Of a stretch of 64,000 nt of DNA, positions 42,198 through 50,563 are shown piece after piece (positions within the stretch are counted from its first letter, which is position 1; every line of letters begins with the position of its first letter). The notes below the pieces were generated by a model, which was not told the DNA's origin, made no database searches, and saw only the letters and a list, made by a program, of their open reading frames with translations. The DNA lies in NCBI GenBank assembly GCA_964622325.1, contig CAZUOJ010000009.1:1-64000 (forward strand), given 5' to 3'. The stretch is from JAJFUB01 sp964622325 (lineage in GTDB: Bacteria > Armatimonadota > Zipacnadia > Zipacnadales > UBA11051). A program made the position numbers and the translations under genes.

Positions 42198-44942
42198 ATG
42201 AGTCTATCTTCTTTAGCTGAATTGTTTAAGACGCCTCCCCCTGCTTATCGGCCGCTTATCTTTTGGCTGTGGAATGGCGAAATGACGCCCGCGCTGATTA
42301 AAACGCAGATCGAGGATTTTGCTGCACAGGGCTGTGGCGGATTTTTTTTGCATCCTATGGGCGAACGCTTCCGTCTTCAGGATTTTGTTGAAGGAATGAG
42401 CCCGCCTTATCTATCGGATGAATTTTTTGTGCTTGTGCGTTACGCTGTGCAAACAGCGCAGCGTTATGGCCTCTATGTCTGGCTGTACGATGAGGGCGGC
42501 TGGCCCAGCGGCACAGCTCAAGGACATGTTGTAGCCGGCCATCCCGAATTTTGCGGCAAACGTTTACATGCTCAGCTGCTTACTGACACATCCTTCTTGC
42601 CTCCGCGAATGATTGCAGCCGTGGGCCTGCCGGAAATCGGCATTCCCGTGCCCATCGATATTCCCATGCTGGCGCAAGGGCTGCGTCCTTACGAAAAAAT
42701 TATCGTGTTTTATGTAAAAGATGATGGCTATCCGGTGGATGTGCTTAATCCTGCGGCTGTACGGCGTTTTATTGATGTGACACATGAGCGTTATGCGGAA
42801 TTTGTGGGCGAATTTTTTGGCAACACAATCCCCGGAATCTTTACTGATGAAACGAGTTTGGGCGGACAAATTGGCAAAGAAGCCATTCCCTGGAGCGGAG
42901 GACTTTTGGAGCAGCTGAGCCAAAAAATGGGCCGGGACGCGCGGATTTATCTGCCTTTGTTATTTGCTCCAGAACATGTTGGCCCAGATGTCATGGCTCG
43001 TTATTCGGCTCATGAAATTGTGGCTGCGCGCTGTGAATATTATGATGTGCTCACACAGCGTTTCGCGGAAAGCTATTGGCAACAAATTAGCAATTGGTGT
43101 GAAGCTCATGGCCTGCTGCATACAGGCCATGTAGGCGGAGAAGATAATTTGCCGGATCATGTGCATTTTGGCCATTTTTTTCGCACAGTCGGGGCTCTGC
43201 ATGTGCCCGGCGTGGATGTAATCTGGCGCCAGCTCTTTCCAGGCCAGAAAGCTTTCCCGTTTGCGCGATTAGCGGCTTCGACAGCTAAACAAAAAGAAAT
43301 TATGACAACAGGGCTGCGCGGACAGATGTCGGAGAAAACATCGCCGTGGGCCCATGCTGTGCTCACAGAAACAAACGCAGTTTATGGCTATGGGCTGCAT
43401 TATGGACAGATGCGTTGGCTTTTGGATTATCAAATACAGCAGGGCATCAATTTATATGCTCCTATGGCGTATTATGCCACGACCAGCAAGGGGCGGCTTT
43501 ACGGCACGATGAGCCATGTGGGGCCCGGAAATCCCCTTTGGCCCTATTATCGTGCTTTTGCGGATTATGTCGGCCGCATTTGCTTGCTCGCTCGCCAGGG
43601 ACATGAGAAAGCTTCTGTGGCTGTTTATTATCCAATTGAAACAATTTGGGCGCAATACAGATCTTTAGAGGCGTGGGAAGCCCTGCAACAGATATGCGAT
43701 GTCCTCTTACAACGTCATGTTCCCTTTGATTTTATTGACGCGGATTTCCTGACGAGGCTTCATGTCAACGAGGAACAGAGCTCCAGAGATTTGGGCTATG
43801 AAACAATCATTGTCCCGCCGCTATCCGCTATTCCTGTTCAGGCACTGGCTAAATTAGCAGAGCTTCAAAAAACAGAGGCGGAAATCATTTTCCTTGAACA
43901 GTGGCCCCTGCAGCCTGCGGAAATGCAGGGCCTGGCGTCCTTTGAAAAGCTCCTGCAACAAATCCAGGAGGCCGGGGCGCGGCTCATTGCGTTGGATGAA
44001 CTGCGCTCCATTTTGAGCCCCCAACAATTTGTTCATTGGAAATTGCGCAAGCCTGCCCCGGAGTTGTTAATCAGCACGCGCCGTTGCGAGGAAACAGAAA
44101 TTGTTTTTTTGCTCAACAATAGCCCCCGCACGATGGAGCCGGCCTTAGAATTTGGCCCAAGCAGGCCTGTACAATTAGAAATCTGGGATTTGCGCGATGG
44201 GGAGATTATTCCTGTGACAGAAAATAGCGAAGAGCAAATGCGAGAATTTCAGCCAGTTTTGCCGCCCTGGAGCCTGCTGACGCTTGTTGTGCAGCCTAAA
44301 GAACGGGAATACAGCCCATCCTTATTGTCTTCTATCCCTAAAAGAGCAGCTGAATTAGAGCGCTGGCTCAGCGATCCCGCCCATCGGCCGGAGGGCCCGC
44401 CGCCAGCCGTTGTCGTCGCCGAATTTGACGCGGCCGAATATGTAGAAGTCGTGCGCCAATATCTTATCGCCGAGGGCGATATATGCGAGGCTGCTCCAAA
44501 AGAGCGTCCTGTGCTCAAAACAGGGCTGCCCACGCCACTACGCGATTGGGCGGATTGGCCGCTCGTTAATTTTTCGGGCGAAGTACGCTACACATTCAAA
44601 ATTGTTCTGGCGGATGAGCTCGCCCATCGGCAATTATTGTTAGATTTAGGACAAGTCTTCTGGCTTGCGCATGTGGAGATTAATGAAAAGCCTGTGGGCG
44701 ATTTGTTATGGCCCCCCTACACTTTAGATGTTACAGGCTGCTTGCAGGCGGGCGAAAACACGATAAATATAACTGTCGCCAATACGCTGGCCAATCAGGC
44801 GAGCAGTCCCGAAGCGGAAGAAGAAGCACGGCAAAAGGGCTGGCTCAATCCCTACTTAGCACGCGCCCTGCCGATGATGCGTGAAGATTTGCGCTCCGGC
44901 TTGTATGGCCCTGTACGGCTCTTGTTGATTGAGGATATCTGA
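42198..44942 (+). CDS. GH106-like alpha-L-rhamnosidase
   Basis: 914 residues from the ATG at 42198 (AAAGGAA 9 nt upstream; a TTG three codons earlier is less likely). The N-terminal barrel carries P-L-I-F-W-L-W-N-G, L-Y-D-E-G-G-W-P-S-G-T-A and G-I-F-T-D-E-T-S, typical of GH106 enzymes that cleave L-rhamnose from pectic and other glycans. The last ~120 residues form a GH2-type jelly-roll (R-Q-L-L-L-D-L-G-Q-V to N-T-I-N-I-T-V-A-N-T-L-A-N-Q). No signal peptide, so cytoplasmic action on imported oligosaccharides is likely. GGT and ACC triplets are almost absent from this gene. Confidence 0.85.
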   Translation: MSLSSLAELFKTPPPAYRPLIFWLWNGEMTPALIKTQIEDFAAQGCGGFFLHPMGERFRLQDFVEGMSPPYLSDEFFVLVRYAVQTAQRYGLYVWLYDEGGWPSGTAQGHVVAGHPEFCGKRLHAQLLTDTSFLPPRMIAAVGLPEIGIPVPIDIPMLAQGLRPYEKIIVFYVKDDGYPVDVLNPAAVRRFIDVTHERYAEFVGEFFGNTIPGIFTDETSLGGQIGKEAIPWSGGLLEQLSQKMGRDARIYLPLLFAPEHVGPDVMARYSAHEIVAARCEYYDVLTQRFAESYWQQISNWCEAHGLLHTGHVGGEDNLPDHVHFGHFFRTVGALHVPGVDVIWRQLFPGQKAFPFARLAASTAKQKEIMTTGLRGQMSEKTSPWAHAVLTETNAVYGYGLHYGQMRWLLDYQIQQGINLYAPMAYYATTSKGRLYGTMSHVGPGNPLWPYYRAFADYVGRICLLARQGHEKASVAVYYPIETIWAQYRSLEAWEALQQICDVLLQRHVPFDFIDADFLTRLHVNEEQSSRDLGYETIIVPPLSAIPVQALAKLAELQKTEAEIIFLEQWPLQPAEMQGLASFEKLLQQIQEAGARLIALDELRSILSPQQFVHWKLRKPAPELLISTRRCEETEIVFLLNNSPRTMEPALEFGPSRPVQLEIWDLRDGEIIPVTENSEEQMREFQPVLPPWSLLTLVVQPKEREYSPSLLSSIPKRAAELERWLSDPAHRPEGPPPAVVVAEFDAAEYVEVVRQYLIAEGDICEAAPKERPVLKTGLPTPLRDWADWPLVNFSGEVRYTFKIVLADELAHRQLLLDLGQVFWLAHVEINEKPVGDLLWPPYTLDVTGCLQAGENTINITVANTLANQASSPEAEEEARQKGWLNPYLARALPMMREDLRSGLYGPVRLLLIEDI

Positions 44943-45000
44943 AGCTTTTCCAAGCCATAATGCGCTTTCGTCCTTGCACTCTGTATGCTTGGGCGATGTT

Positions 45001-45029
45001 TTGACAGCTCGGAGCGAAATTTGTAAAAT
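45001..45029 (+). promoter_or_regulatory. Promoter of the aspartokinase gene
   Basis: TTGACA at 45001-45006 and TAAAAT at 45024-45029, spacing exactly 17 nt. Transcription would start near 45036, about 54 nt before the ATG at 45090. Confidence 0.8.
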
Positions 45030-45089
45030 GGCTAAATCACATAAGGCGTAGAATAATTTTTTAAGAAGACAGATAATGGAGGAAAACAC

Positions 45090-45962
45090 ATGGCTAAAGA
45101 TATTCCTGTGATGAAATTTGGCGGCGTGACCATGCAGGGGCTGAACCGCTTCGGGCCCGACGAACAAAGGCTATATGAAGAATGTTTGCGCCTGAAAAAT
45201 GTCACAGAAATTTATGGTTTGCTGGCCAGTCGACGCAATCAAGCGCGGGCACAACGGCTGCGCGAGATTGCCCGAACATTTATCTTGCCCTTAACACAAA
45301 AAAAAGTCTTCCCTGTAGTTGTCGTCTCCGCCTTTGATTGGGCGACTGACAAATTGGCGGAATTAGCGGCAACAATTTCCGCCCATCCCCATCCCCGGGA
45401 ATATGCCCGTTTGTTGATGACAGGCGAATTGCGTGCGAATGCGGCATTGGCGTTGGCACTGCAGGAAATGGGCCAGCCTGCCTATTCCTTGACCGGACGC
45501 GAAGCGGGCATTATTACCGATTGCAACTTTGTGGACGCTAAGGTCGTGGATGTAAAAATTAATTATGTCCGCAAGCTACTAAAACGGAAAATAGTGCCTG
45601 TTGTGGCGGGCTTCCAAGGCTATTTCAGGGATGAAAACGAAAAACGCGATGAAGTATCTATCCTCGGACGGGGGGGCTCTAATTTAACGGCCGTGGCGCT
45701 TGCAGACGCTTTGGGACAGCCAGAATGCACGATGTTCACTAATGTTGATGGGCTTTATGACAGACCTCCTGAAGATCCTGATGCGATAAAAATAGACCAA
45801 ATAACAGGCACAGAGCTGCTGCAGAAATTTAAGGGGGAGAAATGGCCGCAAGTCATTCAAAAAGAAGCTGTTGAATTTGCCCTCGAAAAAGGCGTGAATA
45901 TCTGGATCCGCAGCGGCTTTGAGCCCGAGACGCCTGGCTCACTTATCATTTGCCGCGAATAA
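45090..45962 (+). CDS. Aspartokinase-type amino acid kinase without ACT domains
   Basis: 290 residues, the catalytic domain alone. K-F-G-G-V-T-M near the start corresponds to the aspartokinase K-F-G-G-T-S signature; M-T-G-E-L-R-A-N matches the S-x-G-E block; G-F-Q-G-Y-F, L-G-R-G-G-S-N-L-T-A and F-T-N-V-D-G-L-Y complete the active site. The chain ends where the two ACT regulatory domains of ordinary LysC would begin. It may therefore be insensitive to lysine/threonine feedback or act on another substrate. GGAGG lies 7 nt before the ATG. Own promoter at 45001-45029. Confidence 0.85.
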   Translation: MAKDIPVMKFGGVTMQGLNRFGPDEQRLYEECLRLKNVTEIYGLLASRRNQARAQRLREIARTFILPLTQKKVFPVVVVSAFDWATDKLAELAATISAHPHPREYARLLMTGELRANAALALALQEMGQPAYSLTGREAGIITDCNFVDAKVVDVKINYVRKLLKRKIVPVVAGFQGYFRDENEKRDEVSILGRGGSNLTAVALADALGQPECTMFTNVDGLYDRPPEDPDAIKIDQITGTELLQKFKGEKWPQVIQKEAVEFALEKGVNIWIRSGFEPETPGSLIICRE

Positions 45963-46076
45963 AAATATTCGTCCAAAAAATTGTCTTAATGTTTGGCTCA
46001 TAACATGTCAGGAGCAAGCAGCCAAGCGAATTGAACGATCGATTGTTGTTCGGACAAAAACTTTGAGGAGCCGAAA

Positions 46077-47141
46077 ATGCGCAAAGAATCATATGAATTC
46101 TTGCAGCGGCTGATTGAAACGCCCTCGCCGTCCGGATTTGAGCAGCCTGTGCAGCGCCTCATCCGCGATTATATGGCCTCGTATGCCGACGAAGTGCGCA
46201 CAGATGTGCATGGGAATGTTATCGGGATTAAGAATCCCGAGGGCTTTCCCCGTGTGATGCTGGCCGGGCATTGCGATCAGATTGGGATGATGATCCAGCA
46301 TATCTCCGAGGAAGGCTTTATCTATGTGGGCGCCATCGGCGGCATTGATGCGGCCGTGTTGCCGGGCTTGACCGTTGTCATACACAATGAGCGGGGGCCC
46401 GTCCGAGGCGTCATTGGCCGCAAGCCCATTCATTTGTTGAAGCCCGAAGAGCGGGACAAGCCGCGCCTGGAATTGTCCGAAATGTGCATAGATATTGGCG
46501 CCAAAAACAAAAAAGAGGCGCAATCGTTAGTCGCATTAGGCGATGCCGTGACATTCGATTTGCAGATGTACGCGCTTCACAATCAGCTTGTGGCGGCGCC
46601 GGGATTTGATGACAAAGTCGGCGCCTTTGTAGTGGCGGAAGCGTTGCGACTTTTGGAACGACGCAAGCTCTCGTGCGCCGTATATGCTGTGTCCACAGTC
46701 CAGGAGGAATTGGGCTTACGCGGCGCCCGGACGAGCGCTTTTGGCATTGATCCGCAAGTGGGCATCGCCGTAGATGTCACACACGCCAGCGACTATCCGG
46801 GCTGCGATCCGAAACGCACTGGCGAATGTAAATTAGGCGAAGGCCCCACGATTGCGCGCGGGCCCAATATCAATCCTGTTTTGCGCCAGCTTATGGAAGA
46901 GGTCGCCGCGCAAAAGAAAATTAAATGGCAGCCGGAGCCGGAGCCCCGCGCTACAGGCACAGACGCCAACGCCATCCAAATTAATCGCGCCGGCGTTGCC
47001 ACAGGCCTTGTTTCCATTCCGAATCGTTATATGCATACGCCTGTAGAAGTCGTGCATCTGGGAGATCTGGAGAATGCGGCAAAATTGCTGGCGGAAACAT
47101 GTTTGCGCATTACGCCGGATATGGATTTCACGCCTTTATAA
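46077..47141 (+). CDS. M42-family metallopeptidase
   Basis: 354 residues. Co-catalytic metal ligands of the M42 (TET/PepA-type) family: His in A-G-H-C-D-Q-I-G-M, Asp in P-G-F-D-D-K-V-G, the Glu pair in V-Q-E-E-L-G-L-R-G, Asp in A-V-D-V-T-H-A, and the C-terminal His in P-N-R-Y-M-H-T-P-V-E. These enzymes form dodecameric aminopeptidase shells in the cytoplasm. GAGGAG lies 6 nt before the ATG. Preceded by the aspartokinase gene after 114 nt. Confidence 0.95.
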   Translation: MRKESYEFLQRLIETPSPSGFEQPVQRLIRDYMASYADEVRTDVHGNVIGIKNPEGFPRVMLAGHCDQIGMMIQHISEEGFIYVGAIGGIDAAVLPGLTVVIHNERGPVRGVIGRKPIHLLKPEERDKPRLELSEMCIDIGAKNKKEAQSLVALGDAVTFDLQMYALHNQLVAAPGFDDKVGAFVVAEALRLLERRKLSCAVYAVSTVQEELGLRGARTSAFGIDPQVGIAVDVTHASDYPGCDPKRTGECKLGEGPTIARGPNINPVLRQLMEEVAAQKKIKWQPEPEPRATGTDANAIQINRAGVATGLVSIPNRYMHTPVEVVHLGDLENAAKLLAETCLRITPDMDFTPL

Positions 47142-47271
47142 GGCGTAAAGCTTAAAGCGGACTTTCAAAAATAGCATTTTTGTTGCGGAACGGATAACAT
47201 TCGCAAATTAATCGATTTTGCTTTTTGCAAATAGGCTCCGTACGCTGTGATGTCTGGATTACAGATGATGA

Positions 47272-47295
47272 ACAGGCGGAGTTTTTTTCGCCTGT
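47272..47295 (+). repeat. Hairpin just before the glycosylase start
   Basis: ACAGGCG-N10-CGCCTGT: arms 47272-47278 and 47289-47295, 9 nt before the ATG at 47305. The T run is in the loop, so it is not a normal terminator. It replaces a visible ribosome site and might affect translation. Confidence 0.4.
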
Positions 47296-47304
47296 GAACG
47301 CGTT

Positions 47305-47907
47305 ATGTCGGAATTTGCCCCGTTGCCTCAGGACTTCTATCTGCAGCCGACAATAAAAGTAGCACAACAATTGCTCGGGCGACTGCTCATTTATGAGACG
47401 CCCGAAGGGCCTGCAGGAGGCATTATCGTCGAAACGGAAGCCTATCTGGCGCATGATGATCCCGGCTGCCATGCCGCCATCGGCCGCACAAAGCGCAATG
47501 CCGTGATGTTTGGCCCGCCTGGCTGCGCTTATGTATATCGTATTCATCGCGTCGTATGTGTGAATATCGTGACAGCGCCAGAAGATATTCCTGAGGCCGT
47601 ATTAATCAGAGCGCTGGAGCCCACAATTGGCATAGAGCTCATGCGCCAGCGCCGGGGCGTGCAACGCCTGCAGGATTTGTGCTCGGGCCCGGGGAAATTG
47701 ACATGCGCCCTGGGCATCACGCTTGAGGATAACGGACGCTGCGTCACACAGCCGCCGCTCATTGTGACGGCTCAGCGGGCAAGGAAATGGCAGCTAAAAG
47801 ATATTGTGCAAACAACGCGTATTGGCTTGCGGCCCGATAAAGGGGCGGATTTGCCTTTGCGTTTTTATATTGCCTCTAGTCCTTTTGTCTCAAAGCGCAG
47901 AAGCTAA
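47305..47907 (+). CDS. mpg: DNA-3-methyladenine glycosylase, AAG/MPG type
   Basis: 200 residues, normal length. This base-excision enzyme flips and removes alkylated purines. F-Y-L-Q-P-T-I-K-V-A-Q-Q-L-L-G opening, catalytic Glu in I-V-E-T-E-A-Y, R-N-A-V-M-F-G-P-P-G-C-A-Y-V-Y and L-C-S-G-P-G-K-L-T are all present. There is no good ribosome site before the ATG; a hairpin sits there instead. It follows the M42 gene by 163 nt. Confidence 0.95.
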   Translation: MSEFAPLPQDFYLQPTIKVAQQLLGRLLIYETPEGPAGGIIVETEAYLAHDDPGCHAAIGRTKRNAVMFGPPGCAYVYRIHRVVCVNIVTAPEDIPEAVLIRALEPTIGIELMRQRRGVQRLQDLCSGPGKLTCALGITLEDNGRCVTQPPLIVTAQRARKWQLKDIVQTTRIGLRPDKGADLPLRFYIASSPFVSKRRS

Positions 47908-47928
47908 AAATTGCAGGAGCGAAGCCTT

Positions 47929-48753
47929 ATGATGAAAATTGCCTTTATGACATTCGCCACGCCGGAATTAGATTTAACGCAAGTACTGACAGTGGCTGTC
48001 CGCTATGGCTACGACGCCATTGAGCCGCGGGCAGAGGCCGGCCACAAGCACGGCGTTGAACTCCAGACAACGAAAAAGCAACGCCAACAAATAAAAGCCG
48101 CCTGCGCGGATATGGGCATTGAATTGTGCTGTATCGCCACTTCCCGCACCTATTCAATGGCTGATCCCATGCAACGTGCGGAGAGCGTTGAGCTCACAAA
48201 GCGCTATATCGATTTGGCGGCAGATTGCGGCGCTCCATGCATTCGCGTTTTTGGCGGCCAAACGCCCGAAGGGGCAAATTTTGAAGATGTGAAAAAATAT
48301 GTCGCCGAAGCCCTCCACGAATGCGCCGAATATGCGAAAGCCAGCGGCGTATATGTCTGCATTGAAACACATGATGCGTATTGCAATGCGCGCGATTTGG
48401 CAGATGTCGTCCGATGGGCTGATAGCCCCCAGGCGGCGATTAATTGGGATATTATGCATCCGCTCACAGTCGGCCTCACGATTGCGGAAGCCTTTGAAGC
48501 CGTGAAGCCCTATGTCAAGCACTGTCATGCCCATGATGGCATTCGGCGGGCCGATGGCGGCGGCTGGGATTTAGCGCCGATGGGCACAGGACAAATAGAT
48601 CATGCCGAAGCTATGCGGCTTTTAGCCTCCATTGGCTACACGGGCGCTATTTCCGGAGAATGGATAAATTGGCAGCCTTATGAGGAGCTTTTGCCGCGGG
48701 AAATTTCTGTCCTGAAAGCTTATCGTGAACAGGCCGAACAGGGCACGGGATAG
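47929..48753 (+). CDS. Sugar phosphate isomerase/epimerase family (xylose isomerase-like TIM barrel)
   Basis: 274 residues from the ATG at 47929 (AGGAG 9 nt upstream). Begins M-M-K-I-A-F-M-T-F-A. Metal-site residues of AP_endonuc_2-type barrels: Glu in V-C-I-E-T-H-D near 143, Asp/His in I-N-W-D-I-M-H near 175, H-C-H-A-H-D-G near 202 and Glu in G-E-W-I-N near 243. Probably isomerises or epimerises a sugar or cyclitol such as those made by the Gfo/Idh/MocA enzymes. Lies 21 nt after the glycosylase gene, so they may share a transcript. Confidence 0.88.
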   Translation: MMKIAFMTFATPELDLTQVLTVAVRYGYDAIEPRAEAGHKHGVELQTTKKQRQQIKAACADMGIELCCIATSRTYSMADPMQRAESVELTKRYIDLAADCGAPCIRVFGGQTPEGANFEDVKKYVAEALHECAEYAKASGVYVCIETHDAYCNARDLADVVRWADSPQAAINWDIMHPLTVGLTIAEAFEAVKPYVKHCHAHDGIRRADGGGWDLAPMGTGQIDHAEAMRLLASIGYTGAISGEWINWQPYEELLPREISVLKAYREQAEQGTG

Positions 48754-48804
48754 CAGCTCCGCTTCCCTGCCTGAACAAAAAACTAGCCCAGACATTGCTT
48801 CATG

Positions 48805-48848
48805 AACAAAGCGCCTTGCTTCTATGCAAGGCGCTTACTATTTTTGGG
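48805..48848. terminator. Bidirectional terminator between convergent genes
   Basis: Perfect 11-bp stem AAGCGCCTTGC / GCAAGGCGCTT (48809-48819 and 48826-48836) with a 6-nt loop. ACTATTTTTGG follows on the plus strand and TTTGTTC on the minus strand. It serves the isomerase gene (plus) and the FGGY kinase gene (minus). Confidence 0.8.
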
Positions 48849-48891
48849 CAAAATAGCCGTTATGCGATGAAGATGCGTCCAGCCCGCGCGT

Positions 48892-50442
48892 TCAGGGCTT
48901 CATGCGCACATATTCACGGATGGCAGGCCAGAGCTGCGCGTAGATCGCATACAATTCCTGATATTGGGCGTGCTTTGTGGGATTGGGCCAATATCTTTCT
49001 TTTTCTTGCACAAGCGCTTCCGTAGCTTCCTGCAAGGAGCCATAAGCTCCTGTGGCGACGCCGCCCAGCATTGCGCCCGCCAGACAGCCGCTTTCGCTCA
49101 CATTCAATGTAACGACTTCCTTGCCCGTTACATCCGCTTTGATCTGCAGCCATACAGGGCTGCGGCTGCCGCCCCCCGTCACACGCAAACGCTCAATCGG
49201 CACGCCGGCTGCCGCCAGACTTTGAATATTGAGATTAATCTCATAGCATGTGCCTTCCAACAGCCCCTTGACAAATGTCTTTTCATCACAGCTCAATGTC
49301 AGCCCCAGGATAGCGCCCCGGGCGAGCGGATCCAAATACGGCGTGCCAGAGCCGGCAAAATACGGAATCCAAAACAGCCGTGTCGGCTCTTCCGGCAAGC
49401 CAGAAAGAATAATCTCATACACATCCTGCCCTGTCGCCGCGGCTTGTTGTTTGGCGAGGCCCCCGAAATTGTCCCGATACCAGCGCAGCACACTGCCCGC
49501 CGAATAATTGAAAGCGATGCTGCAATACAAATCCAGAGCCACATGCGGATAGCAGCAATAATTGTGCTGACGCATCTGTTCATTCAAAACGGGCTTCGCA
49601 AAAGCCACTGTAATGCATTCCACAGTGCCCATTCCATCCACAGCGAGGCCCTCTTGAATGATTCCGGCGCCGAGCGCATTCATAGGCTGATCATGGCCGC
49701 CAGCAACAACAAGACAGCCCGCCGAAAGGCCCAATTCAGAAGCCACAGCCGCAGACAATTCGCCCACAATTTCGCCTGATTTAATGGGCGTGGCAAACAG
49801 CTCCGCTGAAATCTCCTTTTGCTGGGCACAGGCGCCTGTCGCAAAACAAGCGACGCGACTGGCAGCTTCAAGCATTTCTGGCGCCCATGTTTTGCGTACA
49901 ACATCAAACGCCATTGTCCGCCCGGCAAGCGAATAATCTAAACGCGGCTCCAGGCCAAGCTTATAGAAAATCAAATCCGGCCAAAGCAGATATTTCCAGA
50001 CGCGCGCATGAATTTCAGGGCGATGCTGAGCCATCCAAATGATTTTCGCCAATGTGAAGCTGGGATGGACGGGCATGCCTGTTATTTGAAATATCTGTTC
50101 CGCTCCCATCAAATCTTCCAGAGCCTGTGCCTGAGCCACAGCGCGGCTGTCAGGCGATACAATTGTGTTGTATAGAAAGCTGCCATCACGGGCGATGGGC
50201 GTAAAAGATTCCCCCATTGCCGAAATAGACAGCGCGTGCACAGAAGCGCCCGAAGCTTTTGCGGCTTCCGCAATGACAGCCTGTACGCTATCCCACACTT
50301 GCTGCGGATTAAGCTCAATCCATCCCGCGTTCGGATAAATCTCGGGATATTCCCGATAGGCGCGGGCGAGCTGCTGGCCTTCTTCATCAAACACAACCGC
50401 CTTGCATCCTGTGCTGCCCACATCAAGCCCCATCAGAGCCAT
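48892..50442 (-). CDS. FGGY-family carbohydrate kinase
   Basis: 516 residues. N-terminal D-V-G-S-T-G-C-K-A-V-V phosphate loop, G-W-I-E-L-N-P-Q-Q-V-W, then G-G-H-D-Q-P near 255 (catalytic Asp) and V-T-G-G-G-S-R-S-P-V-W near 425 (FGGY ATP motif). Closest general type is xylulokinase/L-fuculokinase-like, but the substrate cannot be fixed. AGGAGG lies 9 nt before the ATG. A pentose, fucose or rhamnose derivative from the nearby glycosidases is a reasonable guess. Confidence 0.92.
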   Translation of the reverse strand: MALMGLDVGSTGCKAVVFDEEGQQLARAYREYPEIYPNAGWIELNPQQVWDSVQAVIAEAAKASGASVHALSISAMGESFTPIARDGSFLYNTIVSPDSRAVAQAQALEDLMGAEQIFQITGMPVHPSFTLAKIIWMAQHRPEIHARVWKYLLWPDLIFYKLGLEPRLDYSLAGRTMAFDVVRKTWAPEMLEAASRVACFATGACAQQKEISAELFATPIKSGEIVGELSAAVASELGLSAGCLVVAGGHDQPMNALGAGIIQEGLAVDGMGTVECITVAFAKPVLNEQMRQHNYCCYPHVALDLYCSIAFNYSAGSVLRWYRDNFGGLAKQQAAATGQDVYEIILSGLPEEPTRLFWIPYFAGSGTPYLDPLARGAILGLTLSCDEKTFVKGLLEGTCYEINLNIQSLAAAGVPIERLRVTGGGSRSPVWLQIKADVTGKEVVTLNVSESGCLAGAMLGGVATGAYGSLQEATEALVQEKERYWPNPTKHAQYQELYAIYAQLWPAIREYVRMKP

Positions 50443-50563
50443 GTGCCGCTCCCTCCTCTGTCATTCTTGTTAAAGACACATAACGCGTCATTTCTAGTTC
50501 ACATGCCCCAAGGATTCTGGGCCTTTTTCGTTGTTTTCTGGACGAAATATACACACAAAAAGC

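Noticed and set aside
48964..49779. 271-codon plus-strand frame
   Set aside because: It is antisense to the FGGY kinase, which is unmistakable on the other strand.
50511..50534. GCCC-N10-GGGC plus TTTTT between the FGGY kinase and purB
   Set aside because: The orientation is plus strand, but both neighbouring genes are on the minus strand, and the stem is only 4 bp.
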